From assembly GCA_030533445.1 (NCBI GenBank), contig CM060062.1, positions 17,688,164 to 17,752,163 of the forward strand: a stretch of DNA of 64,000 bases, given 5' to 3'. The translations under genes were made by a program, and so were the position numbers. The notes beneath the pieces were generated by a model. It was not told the origin of the DNA. It did not search any database and worked only from the letters and a program-made list of their open reading frames with translations. Source of the DNA: Cyprinodon diabolis. Its lineage: Eukaryota; Chordata; Actinopteri; Cyprinodontiformes; Cyprinodontidae. Shown in pieces: positions 1-12,930 of the stretch; position 1 is the stretch's first letter; every line of letters begins with the position of its first letter.

Positions 1-59
1 TGTGGATAGAAACAGTTTGCAAGCATTGTGCAACACGCGTTGTACAAGACATAATAGAT

Positions 60-244
<185 letters not shown>

Positions 245-464
245 CATTGCAGATCAAAAGTTTTGACAAACCTTCTCATTCAAGGAGTTTTCTTTATTTA
301 TTTACATGACTTTGGAAAATTCTAGAATCACACTTTTAGGGGATTAACACAAACCAAATAACTAAATTAAATCAACATTCCAAATAATCTACATTTGTGA
401 AGGTGTCTGCCTACAGATAATTATAAGTGAAGTACAGATTATTTTAAAACTATATCCTGAAATA

Positions 465-716
465 TTAACCAGACACTGCTTCCATCAACTGAAGATGTCC
501 CACAAAGATCCAACTGTACTTGACCAGAGTGCATAATTTCATCAAAATCATCAGCAAATGTGTTGGTACATCATCAGCATCTCCATCCAACGACAGAAAC
601 TGCACAGTCGGTGGAGTAAAACAGCAATTTTCCACCACAGCTTCATACCTTATGACTAGATTCACAGTGCAGGCCTTAGTGCCCAATTCTGATCTTTTGT
701 ACCGGTATGTAATCTC
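465..716 (-). CDS. putative terminal coding exon of an unrecognised gene
   Basis: Read on the minus strand, this block is open for 83 codons and ends in TAA (465-467). It is preceded by an acceptor-like TTCACACAG (or, 9 nt earlier, ATGAATGCAG), both giving phase 0. The peptide has mixed, protein-like composition: a basic start (EITYRYKRSELG), a hydrophobic/aromatic middle (VNLVIRYEAVVENC), an acidic turn (LDGDADDVPTH) and an amphipathic C-terminus (LLMILMKLC ... LQLMEAVSG). The exon at 29355-29512 on the same strand ends in phase 0, so the two could be joined directly. I recognise no family. The polypyrimidine tract is weak and other exons may lie between, so membership in the same gene is inference. 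The plus-strand frame over the same bases looks less protein-like. Confidence 0.4.
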   Translation of the reverse strand, partial: EITYRYKRSELGTKACTVNLVIRYEAVVENCCFTPPTVQFLSLDGDADDVPTHLLMILMKLCTLVKYSWIFVGHLQLMEAVSG

Positions 717-3700
717 CTGTGTGAACTGCATTCATACAACTCAAGTGTCCTGCATGCGCTTTAGAGGATGCAATGATGTCACAACCAAGACTAACTGGAG
801 TTCAAGGAGACAGAAGCAGACATAAAGAAAGAAGCAGAGATACAAAAGGCAACTGGAAAAGACAACCTCGTCCAGAAAACACAAAGCCAGACAGATGAGC
901 TCTGAGCCAGCTCCCATGTCAGAGAATGAAGAGAGCACATCCAGCCAGTCACAGTCAGAGAAACAGGACTGCACTGAAAAACAGGCCGATCTTGAACGTT
1001 TATAGTGTTGATGGCCGCAGCACAGCTCATACTTCTCTCCAGGGTGGTGTCACAGCCAAATAGGAACAGACGAGGCGAAGCTTTGAAATAACAGATTCTG
1101 CAGAATGGGAGTGGGAGTCTGTTGCCGTGCGACAGCCTGGCGACCTATACAGTGTATACCCTGCATTTCACCCATTAGATTTGGCACCCTTACAGGTAAG
1201 CAAAAGAGAATCAATCTCTCTTTAAAGTCAGAAATTTACTTTATTCACTTTGGCGTATAATATAGGATTTTAAACTGTGTGACATGGGTCACAGGTTTCT
1301 TATCTCCTTTCAGTAGTGTAGATTGTTAGAGCTTTTGCGCATTGTTTCTTACAGAACTGGTGCAACTCATTCAGGCCTTACTCACTCACCTCTTCACCTC
1401 TGGCTACAAATTATATTTAGGACTGAAATCAGGGCTTTTAGACATTTATTTTTATTTATAAATTATTTAATCTTCAAAGGCTGGTTAAATGAGGTACATT
1501 TAAATATAAATTCACACGTACATGCAATATGATAGTCAATCTGAATTCCTAAAAAAATATTTTGCAATCCCCAAAAAATACTACATAAAAGTAACAAAAA
1601 AAAAAAATTCTGTCTCTTCGCATACATAAAGATATGCTAGCAGACACTATCAGTATTACAAAGATTGATCTGGTAGCTGTGATAGAGGAACCATCGGTCT
1701 GGATATTGCTTTCCATGCTCTAAACCTGCTGCTGCGGTTGCACAGACAGATATAAGCCATCTGCAGCAGCTCTCAGCCTGGCAACATTCCCCAATCTGAC
1801 AAATCATCTCATAACTCCTGCCAGATAGTTATACACAACACAATATTACCTTCATCTAAACGTTCTTACCAGGAGCAACTCTCAATTGAACCAACCTGTC
1901 TTGCCATCCAGATCATGTCTTACTAATAATGTTACACACTCAAACTGGCTTGCAGGATTACCACCCTCTTTGGAACCTGCAGTCTGTGCTAAAAACACAC
2001 ATGGAAAGAAGATTATGTCAGCATGCATGTATGAAGCATGTTATGCAACACAAATGCACCTCAGTTAACCGCATTTAGGTCTGATTTTATAGATGTGCAG
2101 ACCTAAATTCTGCACTTCAACACCTCTTCTTTAGTGTCTGAAATGCAAAAGCTTTTGCACTGAGCTTAAAATAAGGTGATCTGAAAAATGTCCAGTTATC
2201 AAGCAGAAGAAGACGATTCTTATCAATAAAGAAGGACAATTTCATTTAGCAGTAGAAACATGCAGGCATGTGTTTAATGCATTATCTTTTTCTAAATTGT
2301 AATAAATAGTGGAGCTTGTCTTGCCAACGCGAAATGCCTCAGGGGAAGAGGACGCAACTGTCAGCTGAGAAAGGGAAAGTCATTTGTTCTAATTCCATAT
2401 TATCTACTGAGCTGAGCCATTAGGAGCAGCTAAATTGAAATACACCCAAGCGTGCCCAGAGTCAGCAAAAATACCGAAAATAGCCACTTTCAAGACACGT
2501 AAATAGAAACAGAAGGTCTATCACAGGAAGAAATATGTATCCAGTTTATCGACATGCAGGACACACGAAGAGGGTGATTCAAAATGTGAGGCACATTAAA
2601 CTATAAAAAGGTTACAGCTTTTCTAAAGTATCTGGTGCAATTAATTATTTTGTTTATTATGAGTTGGTTTTTCAGGGAGAAGCTTCTTTGACTCAAACTC
2701 ACCTAATCTAAAAACGCCAACTTATATTTCCAATAAATCATGTGAAAAAAATTCTTTGTAATAAAAAAAACAAAAACAAGTAAAACTCAAACATGATTTG
2801 CTGTGAAATTTTATAAAAGTAAACATTTGGATTTTTTTAAGCTAGATTCTGCAAAGTTGTCATCAGTAATAGTTAACTTACCCCTTGTTGAGAAATGTTA
2901 AGCCGCTGTAAATTTCTAGATGAGAAGCAGGAGGATTTATTCCTCATGAACTTTGGACATTTGGTCAATAGTTTAAAAATTGTGTCTCCATCTGACTCTG
3001 ATAATCTCTTAACTGTTTTTTTTAACTCACCAAAAGATTACATTGACATTATAATTAAAATATTAAAATACTGTAACACAAAACAGACAAGAAAATATGT
3101 TTTATTTAGATTTTGTAAAACCTTTTCAATACCTGTAAAATGAGCCACGAATAAGGCAATATACCAAGGCAGTAGAATTGCTTCTGTAAGGATGCACATA
3201 CATGTTATAGTTCTTGCCTGTCAACTAGTTGCTGTTTACGTTCCTCTCTGTCTCCTGCTATGATTGTCAACTCATTCCACCTGCACCAATCAAGCCGGAC
3301 CTAATCAATATTCACTCCTCGCCCCTATCTCCCAGCCTTTGTAAGCAGGCCTCAAAGTTGTTGACAGTGCCAAATTATCGAAAGCTCTCGGCTAGTAAAT
3401 ATCCAACAATCCTTCTCTGCCTGGTTCTGACCCTGTTTCTGCCTTGCGGTTGCCTTGCTGCTGCTGGACTCTACAAAGCCTTTTGATCTCTGGACATTGA
3501 CCTTGTAACTGCCTCAACACCAACGCCTCTTCTAGATCCCCAGTCTCTAAGCCTGATTCTGTCTCCATGTGTCTGACTCCTCTCTCTGTGCCCAGGCTCC
3601 ACATTCTAGACTCCTTCTCAGATCCTTCCGCTCAACTTTGTTTTACTGGATCTGGACCTGTATATGTTCCTGGACCAACAAGCCCAGTTTCGCCCATGGA

Positions 3701-4088
3701 AATTGGTTAACCCTTTACAGAGTGAGTCTCTGCATGTCCCTGAGCTTCATTTTCCCCTGAGTATTGTTAAACTTGCTCTCAAAATGATCCAAACTTATAG
3801 TTAAAATGGGAGAGCCTCTTCCCTCCACCATGGGCTCCACCATGGGTCATCACTGTGTTGCCACAGTGACACAGTAATCACCCATGTGCATTGCTTTAGC
3901 TCTGTGATGGAGGTTAGACATCATACACCCCTTCCTAAAAACGTGTGATTTTTATTTTTTTTGTTTGGGTGACAGTAATGCAGCTAGTCAGCGGAAATTA
4001 CATTTGAATGCACGTTTCCTCTTTCACTAGTTCACCGTTACATCCGCTTCCACATCTAGCAAGCCTGCAACTGATGCAGATTCGCTGT
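717..4088. other. no assignable gene; unique or decayed sequence
   Basis: Only short chance frames are seen. At 740-1020 A-rich sequence leaves all plus frames open by composition. At 1081-1196 a 37-codon open plus-strand stretch ends at a donor-like CAG|GTAAGC but lacks a convincing acceptor. The stretch 3229-3720 is pyrimidine-rich and resembles decayed fish repeat or LTR sequence, but has no boundaries. Confidence 0.5.
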
Positions 4089-4310
4089 CTAAGGGCTGAA
4101 TGGTCCACTCGCCCTACTCACTAAATGGTTCGGGACAGCCCTTAGAGAGCAAATAGAGGGTTGGTGTTTAGGGGCAGGTTTGGGCATTGCAAAGGAGCTT
4201 GCATAATGTCCCTTTCCTCCCCAGGGACTTTGAGAACGAAGGTGGCTTATTTTCTGAACTATTGAAACCTTAGGACAGTTCAGCAACTAGCCATATCTCT
4301 CCTCTCTAGA
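4089..4310. repeat. possible decayed DNA-element fragment with short hairpin
   Basis: CTAAGGGCTG near 4089 is answered by CAGCCCTTAG near 4135-4144, an imperfect inverted repeat spanning about 55 bp. No target duplication or coding trace is seen. The resemblance to a MITE end is weak. Confidence 0.2.
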
Positions 4311-4670
4311 GTTTTGCTGCCCAGTGCTGCAGTGGGTAGCACTGCTGCCATGCAGCAAGAAGGTTCTGGGTTCGATTCCTGGCCCGGGGTCTGTCTGCAT
4401 GGATTTTGCATGTTCTCCCTGAGCATGCGTGGTTTCTCTCCGGGTACTCCGGCTTCCTCCCACAGTCCAAAAACATGACTGTTTTGGACTCTAAATTCAC
4501 TCTGTGAGTGAATGATTGTATGTCCTGTTTGTCTCTGTGTTGCCCTCTGATGGGCTGGCAACCTGTCCAGGGTGAACCCCGCCTCTCGCCCAATGACTGC
4601 TGGAGATAGGCACCTGCACCCCTCGCAACCCCAATTGGGACAAGCGTGTCAGATAATGGATAAATGGAGC
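4311..4670 (+). repeat. tRNA-related SINE-like dispersed repeat
   Basis: The left part carries a pol III B-box-like GGTTCGATTCC (about 4369-4379) after CAGTGGGTAGCACTGCTGCC. The middle is the block typical of a very common fish repeat (GCATGTTCTCCCTGAGCATG, CTCCGGCTTCCTCCCACAGT). The right end has CTGTCCAGGGTGAACCCCGC and a tail of ATGGATAAATGGA. The tail directly touches a decayed Tc1 transposase at 4671. A more decayed copy lies at 47150-47430. The exact family name is not claimed. Confidence 0.7.
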
Positions 4671-5222
4671 ATCTAGCATTGTCATGCATTAAGAGGAATT
4701 CAGTGTCAACCATAACAGGATATGGTCTCACAAGGGGTTTGAGGATCTCATCTTGCTACGTAGTCAGGCTATGTGGCGAGCACATAGAGGCCTGTGCAGC
4801 CCTCTAAAGAAATGCCATCCCACACCATACTGGCCCACTGCCAAACCCATCATGCGGAAGGATGTTGCAGGCAGCAGACCGCACTCCATGGTGTCTCCAA
4901 ACTCTGTCACATGTGCTTAGTATGAACCTGCTTTCTTCAGTAAAGAGCACAGGGCATCAGTAGCAAATTTGACAATCCTGGTGTTCTCTGGAAATGCCAA
5001 GCGTCCTACAAGGTTTTGAGCTGTGAGCACAACCTCCATCTGTAGACGTTGGGCCCTCATACCATCCTCATGGAGCCGGTTTCTAACCGTTTGTACAGAC
5101 ACATGCACATTTCTGGCCAGATGGAGGTGAATTTGCAGGGTTTTGGCAGTGGTCCTCCTGTTCCTCCTTGCACAAAAACAGAGGGAGCGGTCCTGCTGCA
5201 GGGTTGCTCCCCTCCTAAAGCC
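4671..5222 (-). pseudogene. decayed Tc1-like transposase fragment
   Basis: Minus-strand translation in shifting frames gives recognisable Tc1 transposase pieces in order. First comes NVHVSVQTVRNRLHEDGMRA (N-terminal half), then VVLTAQNLVGRLAF, then a broken stretch round the first catalytic Asp region (ESRF-like), then AACNILPHDGF and finally FLLMHDNAR, the second catalytic Asp motif (usual form MQDNARPH). The C-terminal third with the DLNPIEH-type motif is absent because the sequence runs straight into the SINE-like repeat at 4670, and transposase does not resume beyond that repeat. Several frameshifts and stops are present and no terminal inverted repeats are found. This is a non-functional relic of a family different from the three intact Tc1 copies in this window. 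Confidence 0.85.
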
Positions 5223-8200
5223 CAGGTAACACTTGCATCTGACTTTATAGTCTTCGATCCAGTTTTTTTTCTATGTCAACACTGACTGTGCATACAGAGG
5301 CTCCAACTAGGCGGGGTAAGCAGAAATATGCAATTGTTTTCACTTCTGTCTCTGTGCCACACACATTAAAACAATTTCCCACATTTGACTGAGACAGAAT
5401 ACGAAAAGTTATCAAAATAAATAAGAAACTATCACAGCTATAAAGCAAAGACCCACTTAATGAGTCTGTGTAGCATCATAAACCAGAACAAATAGAGAAT
5501 GTTCATATGCCTATATTAAAAACATAATGGGAACTATTTAAAAAAAAAAAAAGGAAAACGCTGTAATAAAGGCTGTGGGATGGTTTATTTGTTGAGAGAG
5601 GCAGTGAGAGAAGTTTTTCCTTTTCTTTTTTTCATAAATGGGAAGAGTGATACACTAACCTGCACTGTCTGCCCCTTGTTATTTTTTATTTTTTTGTGAG
5701 GAATGGGATTTAAGAAAACACAGCAACTCCTGTGCTTAACAGTAGCGAGTGTCTGAGCTTTTAAATAGCTGTTTGTATGAAATAATTATTTGATTTTTAC
5801 AGTAAGTGATATATTCCTGTGCCACATTGTTACACTGCTATAGAAGGCTCTTTAAATAATGGTTCATCCCTCCTCATTTGTATTCTGAATATTTGTGCAG
5901 GATTACAGTGCATGAAGACAGTTTAACAGCATAGAGCACATTATCTATCTCAGTTTCCTTGCTAACAATTCCTATAATCACTTGCTTAATTTGCTGTTTT
6001 AAACAACAAACATGTTTGTGAATGCTGTGAATACTTTACAATCCGGCTCTTAAATCGACACCTGCAGCACCATAATAAGCAGCAAGGCAGTTTTTAAAGC
6101 AGAATCCATTACCACTTCTCATTGATCTTGAACAAGCAATAATGTTTAGGATCTAGGTTTGGCATGATAAATATGGACATGGTGTGAAATATAATCTGCA
6201 ACCAAAACCAGATCTTTGTAAAAAGTTCATCTACTCCAACTTTGTGACATGTTATATAAAAAAGTAGATGAAAAGTAAGCATGTTGTAATGTATTGCAAA
6301 ATCAAGTTTTTATTAGTTGTTGAGGCTTTGTTTTTTCTAAAAAAAAAAAAAAAATAGTTTCTAGTAATATTCTATTGGAGTTTTTAATATTAAACCAACT
6401 CTGTTGTTTAAATCATGGCCTTTACAGTATTTTTATTAGGTATTGATTTCAATTAGCCCACATCTAGCACCCTGAAGCAAGAACAACGCTAGAAATAATT
6501 TAAGGATGCCAGGGCCAATACTTACGACAGTGGACACAGAAAGAGGTTGTGCTAACCAGATTCTTGCACAGTTTAGTGCTGGAATCAATTTGGAGGTTTT
6601 GAAGCTTCCATAGACTAAATTCAATCAGGAAAACTCGAGGGAAAGCATGTGAGCAAGCAAGTGTTAAAAGAGGAGGCCAACAAAGGAGCAGGTTTCAGAT
6701 ATAAAAATACAAGTACTTAATTGATTTTAAGAATAAATGTTATTAAATCAACATAGCTTAAAGTAAACCATTCTGCCATGCAGCAATTTCATCAGTCTAA
6801 TGGAAAACAACGTAAATATTGACATCAGATGGAAGGTTGTTGTTTGCAGCTAGGTTGCAGCAGTGGAAGCTGACACAAATTTCCTATTTTTGGATACCTA
6901 AATTTAAACTCACAATTTTTTTTTTTTTTTTTTTTTTTAGCAAAACAGCTAACACAGCATTATTACACTATTTATGATTGTCAAAATATATTTTATTAAT
7001 ATAGCCTTTTATAGTGAGTTAGTTCAGAAAACTGGTTACTGTTCATCGTAACCAGGTAGGTACCACAGTGATACGGCTTAGTGTAAGAGCATCAAGTACT
7101 GTAGAATAAACTGCAAGCCTTGGCGTATTTTTCTGAAACCAATGGATAGATAAAAAACGATTCAGAAAAGAAAAAAGGGAATTAAAATACTTCTACTTCG
7201 AGGCTTCAACTGTTGTTAGCCAAATACACTGCTTTGTAATGTGTAATTTATTCCCGCATTACAGATCAAACCGCTACACACATATCTGTGTTTGAGCCTG
7301 CCAAATATTTCAGCTCTGACAGCAAACAGTAAAACTTAGGTAAGAGCGTTTGATCAAAAAGACATTGCAAAGGAAAAGTATGAAATAAGTTGCAGAAGTT
7401 AAAAAAAAAGCAATAAAAAAAACAGTGTAAGAGATGTATCCATAGTAACATGCTGCTCATTACATACACAAACACAGATAAACACCTCTCAGGCAGGAAG
7501 ACGATCAATGGTAGTTTTCACAGGCTCAATCAATAGATGAGCAAGTTAGATAAGGAGAGCATTGGACCTAAACTTATTAAGAAAAAGAGTTCTCCATGTG
7601 AGATTATTTCGGTATCAGGAGTAAAAACTTATAGACTCCATCATCCTGAAGTTAAAGCCTCTTTACCTTTTCTTATTTTACCATATTCTGACTTTATTTT
7701 TCACAAACTAACACTCTGATCACATATTTAAATAGTATAATAGACTTCTAAGCAATAACATTGATGACATCGGGGGATTGATAAAATAATTCATACAAGC
7801 AAGTGTGTTGTTTCAAAAGTATTTATCCATTCATAAATTGAAAAAAATTTGTTTAAGACGCATATTTTTATTGATGTTTATCATACTTTGACCACTAACT
7901 TTAGGTTACCGCATTGGAGGAAACATTATCCCCCATGTCCCAGAGGAACATGTAGTACACCATAGCTCTAATGAGCTTTATCTGGGAGTCTCAAAATCCC
8001 TCCAACAACAGATCTTGGATCAATGAAGATGTTGCATTTGTATTCTCACAGCATGTTAATGTCTTTGCTAGAGCCAGGTTTTGACATCTCATAAGAAAGT
8101 TCAAGTAGCGCTTACTGTAGATGCAGTACAGTGGGAGATGGACACAAAGCGGCTGGTAAAATGCTTTCAATCATTTAGCTCTTTTCTACTTCTGTTAATA

Positions 8201-11200
8201 GCCCTGCAAAATCAATAACTAATGATTCCAGACAGATGCCTGTGGTAAGAAATGAACGGTTTGCAATTTGATAAATTTAAATATTAATACTGTTTTGATT
8301 TCCCAGAAAGTAAATTAAGCTGCTGACATGTTATAGACTCTTGAGTTGGATGCTATTGCCTATTCTTTTCTGTTCCTTCTTAACATGCCTGGTTTTGTGG
8401 TAAATTGCAGTGTTTACGTTCTCTAACTGTGTCTGAGCCTCCTTTTTTTATCCTAATGACTATGTACCATTTCATACTTTTGCAGTTTAGCTAGTGTAAA
8501 GCAATTATTTTCTAGGAGGGGCCTTTTAAGTCATTATTATTCTTCAACACCTTGAAAACTGATAATGCAGTCACTTTATAGTCTACTAATTGTCAACTGT
8601 AAGAAAATTAGGTTACGCAACTTTAGAAAACACATTACCTTCTTGTCACATGTTTCAGGTGATCATAGTCAGTCTGATATGAGACAGAAATAACAACATT
8701 AAATAAAAAATCCAGTTTCAAAATATACTTTACCAAAAAAAAAGCTAACAGCAACCTTGGCCCATTGTGAGTAATACATATCATCACTTTGTTAAATAAC
8801 ACTGAGTTCAATTCACTAGATACAAACAGAATCTTTCCGAAGCAAGAACAACTTTAATGAAATTGTTTGATGGTTTAGAATATGAAGACCTTTAGAAAAA
8901 GAAATATATACGGTATTCAAGAAGAGACCAGGCAAGGTCATTTGCACCTATCAGTATGGAGCTTCACTTCATATACACATTAACAATAATTTCATTTAAT
9001 TTCATCTTCAAAACCACCAAGTTGTTCTATACTGGTAACCCTGTTCCTTTCCCCAGTGTTTCCAGTTTCAATCAGTTCCTGAAACTCCATTTTACTTTTA
9101 TATAAATTATTTAAATGTTAACTTATGTCACGTCGACTAAATATTCTTTGCTTGATTCTATCCAAGGAAATACAGGCCTTGTAATAGTCTGTTTCTTTAA
9201 GAGCTTGAAAACTTTCTGTTATAGATGAAACTATAAATTCTGCTCTTTGTCAGAAAAATCCTAAAGGGGAATATAAACCATATTTTTGTGGCCTTAAGCT
9301 CAGGTGCACTTGGGTTTTCCAGAAATTAGGTGAAAATAACTGAAAAAAAATAGTGCAGAATGCTCAGAAACTCCACTATGACTGACCAGGACTGATTTAG
9401 CATAGAATATGGTTCATAATTCCTCCAGATATTAAAAGAACAATTGCAGGTTATCAGAAATATTTATAATCATTTTCACTGCCAGGTGGTTGCACAACCA
9501 TTTAATGGATTTATGAGCAACCAGTTGTTGCTCATGAGCAACCTAGGCAATATTACTTTTGGTGATTTTGTCTCTTATGAATCGTAAATTATTTGAACAT
9601 TTTTGTATTTATGTGTTATATTTGAATGACAAAAACCTTTTTTTAAGATCCAAAGCATTTTGGAGGAGATTAGAAAAATGAAAAAAAGTACCAATTAGTG
9701 GATAATTAAAGAAGCAAACTGAACCAAATTCAAAACATGTACATTCGTCAACCTGTTATGCACTACAGTACCCTATGCTATAATATTTAAATAATCTTAT
9801 ATCTGGTTGTTATATATGCAGGTTTTTTATGTCCCTTTTTTGCTCAAGTCTTAAATACTTGGAATTCTCATCTCACTCCTTTTTGTATATCCTACATCTG
9901 GGGAATCCACTGACAATAAAAGGCCCCCAAAAATCATGAACGACACTCTTCACATAGTGCAGAATGGTTTTTTGTTTTTGTTTTTTTTCAAGCCATAGCC
10001 TTGAAGAATGAAATGACAGCTCTACCTTCTCTTTGAAAATGCTGGTTTAATACATGTAGTTCCACAAATTTGTCAAGACTTTTTTTAATGAGAAAGGCTA
10101 CAATCATGCTTCAAATAGTAAGACCAAATGTTTGTGAAGCAAGTTAAACCTAAAATAAGTGAAGGCAACATTTAATCCATTAATCACATTTTGAAAAAAA
10201 ATATAAATAGTGCCACAGAAAGTAAGAGAGACATGCAGTAATTATGAAAGAACAAAACAAATTTCACAATCTCTCCCATCTATACAATAAGTGATTGTAT
10301 ATTACCAGTTATGACACAGATTGTAGTATATAAAAAATGCAAAGTCCCTTAGAAATGTCTTCAACAACTTCAATATGGCTATGCAATTAGAACTGGTTTA
10401 TAATGACCAAGACAAAGCTCCCTGAAAATCTCTGTGAAAATGAATAAATGGATGTTGCCTGGAGCTATGACTGCCATTCAACAGTCCTGATCATAATATT
10501 ATAGCTGCATGATCTTTACATTATTTGCTTAGCAGAGCGCTTTCTGGAGAGTCGAGGGAAACTCTAAAAAGGTTTAGATTGAAGAGAGATGTGATACACA
10601 TATGTATTGAATCCTGTTTTGTTCAAGTTTAAATTCATGTGGGTTTTATTTTGGAACAAAGAATAAAAATGCTTTCTACATGAACAGAAATACATTTTAG
10701 AGGATGAATAACTAATGTGAAAGGACTGGAAACATTAACAATCTGTTATTCTTAGTGCTGGGATGTGACTTAAAACATGAAACTAATTAACCTAAGGTTT
10801 TTGCAATACTTAATGAGTTCTAAAAATCAATATCTAATATGAAAAAGCAAAGTTTTTAATTTCCAACTAATTTTGATAATTGAGTGAGTGAATGAATTAA
10901 ACAAGTGTGCATTAGGATGATATTTAGCAATTTGTACTCTGATTTACTTTAAGTGCATGTGGCTTCTATTGTGTATTTCATGTGACCACTCAGATCTAGA
11001 TGTAGTCAAATTAGGAATTTCTTAGAGTAGTAGTATCAAACTTTGTTTTATATCAGTCCACTTCGGCATCGTTACATATTTAAAAGGTGCCAGCTACAGC
11101 TAAAAAAAAAAATTTAACCTTTGAGTTTATGATTTAATTTTCAAAAGAGGCCACTGCTATGGTAATATAACGTTACTTCCATTTATTTTTCTATTTCAGC

Positions 11201-11330
11201 TACTCTATGCACTTTAAAAAAATATATATTCAGCTCCTTTATGACATAATCGACCTTTGCTGGCTGCTGGAGTTCATGTAAATTACTGTATGGAGACAGA
11301 TTTGACTCAGTCGTGAGTTTAACATTCTCA
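5223..11330. other. long stretch with no gene seen
   Basis: AT-rich sequence with many short A and T runs (for example 5541-5553, 6340-6354 and 6919-6938). No open frame over about 80 codons, no recognisable domain, no paired terminal repeats. Most simply intronic, if the minus-strand gene model is right. Confidence 0.6.
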
Positions 11331-11770
11331 TTGTTTTGTTTCTGCTTCAGTTTTATCTTTAAGTTTTCTTTGGTTTTACTTCTGTGTTGTGTTATTCTAG
11401 TTATTTATTATTTTATTTGAGTTCTTAGGTATTTCTTGTTTGCCCTCTGTCTCCCTCTTGTGTCAGTCTCCTTTTTCCTAGCTCCCTTCTCGACTCCTCT
11501 GTTCATACCTGCTCCCAATCTGCTGTTAAGCCTGGTCTTTGTTTCTCTTTCCCATATATGCACCTCCTGCTTATTCACTGCGGCTGGTTTGTCCTCATTT
11601 CTTTGCCCCCTTGTTGTTATTATTCCTGGTTTTCAGTATTTTTGAAATGTTGTCGATTTTTGCTTGTGTTGCCCTTTTTGGTTAATGAAATCTTGCAAGA
11701 AACCACCTCAGCTTCAGTCTCTGTATTTGGGTCCTTTAAACCTCCACTCAGTCTGACAAGCATGTCCTGG
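11331..11770 (+). repeat. probable decayed fish dispersed repeat
   Basis: T/C-rich sequence with CCCTCTGTCTCCCTCTTGTG, then CCTGGTTTTCAGTA, ending in CAGTCTCTGTATTTGGGTCC. The order and wording resemble the right part of a common fish interspersed repeat. Boundaries are not defined and no coding trace is seen. Confidence 0.3.
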
Positions 11771-11934
11771 AGCAAAGAAAACAATATTTTACATTTCCTG
11801 CTTTTCTGCATTTTGAAAAAATTTTAGAAAAAAGATTAAATGCATGCTGTCATTAAGCTAGCATTATTTTATCATAAATGGCACTATCCCCCTTTTGTTA
11901 CAAGCAAAACAAACAACAGGTTCGCAGCACTGGC

Positions 11935-12075
11935 TCAAAGTTCTTTAGTTATGGGTCCATGAGGCGTCATGAAGCGTTTCGACACACTGGCAAACTATTG
12001 GTATTGTGTCGATACTGTCTCGCTGAAAACTGACACCTGCTGGACATTGAAAAACACTGAAAAACACAGGCAGAC
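11935..12075. repeat. possible decayed hAT subterminal fragment
   Basis: CATGAGGCGTCATGAAGCGTTTCGA followed by ACACCTGCTGGAC resembles the subterminal layout of the hAT element at 20801-21748, which has a CATGAGGC, a nearby GAAGC and a CACC..CTGGTGG-type motif. Similarity is short and degraded. Confidence 0.25.
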
Positions 12076-12444
12076 TGACAGACTAAGCTGACACTGATTT
12101 GATGACCTATAATATTAAATCATATTTAAAACCATTGTTTGCTTTAATGTATTATTTCATATTTTTGTTTAAATTGAAAATATCAACGATATTTTCAGAT
12201 AGATTTTTTTAGACAATCCATACATTTGGACAAAATGAGTTTAAATGTGCTTGCTGAGAGTGAAAGCCACTGCTTTTATAAGCATTTGGGTTACATTGGT
12301 GCTTTTTTGCTGACAGGCTTAACAGGCTAAAAAATGGGGGAGGGATCTAAATCTAAGGAGCATGAAATGCTTTACATTTTATGTATAAACAATGCTTTTT
12401 ATGGATTCGGAGTCATTTTCTCACTCTGGAAAAGCCCAGACCAC

Positions 12445-12640
12445 ATTGGTGCAGCAGTGGCACAGGGGCTAAGAGAGCTACTCATGTACAAAGGCCTCAG
12501 TCCTTTAGGTGTCTGTCACTGAAAGTCCCAGCCTGTTGACCTTTACTGCATGTCTTCCCCCTTCTATCTTAATTCCATTTCCTGTCAGACTACTTTCACA
12601 AATAATAAAAAGTAAAGGCCACTAGTACCCCCAAAAAAAA
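12445..12640 (+). repeat. tRNA-derived SINE
   Basis: It starts near GCAGCAGTGGCACAGGGGCT, has the body ACCTTTACTGCATGTCTTCC, CCCCTTCTATC and CCATTTCCTGTCAGACTAC, and ends AATAAAAAGTAAAGGCCACTAGT plus an A-rich tail. The body and tail match a widespread fish SINE layout. Pol III boxes in the head are degraded. It lies about 185 bp upstream of the gypsy element. Confidence 0.6.
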
Positions 12641-12819
12641 TCCTCCAATAAAGTCAAGTCCATGTTATTGACTGTGTGGTAATATTGGTCTGGGCCGTGG
12701 TGTCAGTCAGATGAGCCAGATGGACTTGAAGGTATAGGTCGAGGTTATAGAAGCAAATGTCTGTAAGAAAAATATCAAAGACAGAAGTAATTGAAAGAAA
12801 CCTAATGTAGGGATGTTAA

Positions 12820-12824
12820 GATTT
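12820..12824. repeat. target site duplication, left (GATTT)
   Basis: GATTT directly precedes the TG of the 5' LTR and is repeated at 18167-18171 directly after the CA of the 3' LTR. Five bases is the usual Ty3/gypsy duplication length. Confidence 0.93.
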
Positions 12825-12930
12825 TGTTGGGAGCTGGAGAAATTCCACCTTTTCTCCAGCAGAGTCCACCGTGGATCCTCTGAGGGAGCCTCCTGCACAG
12901 CTGCAGCTCGTCAAGATCATCAGAGGATCC

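Noticed and set aside
520..825. 101-codon plus frame over the putative minus-strand exon
   Set aside because: Poor composition, no recognisable motif and no splice support; the minus frame looks more protein-like.
3229..3780. Possible solo LTR
   Set aside because: Wording is LTR-like, but neither TG/CA ends nor target duplications could be placed.
4089..4144. MITE or attachment-like hairpin
   Set aside because: Arms of about 10 bp only, no target duplication and no second copy seen; kept as a low-confidence repeat.
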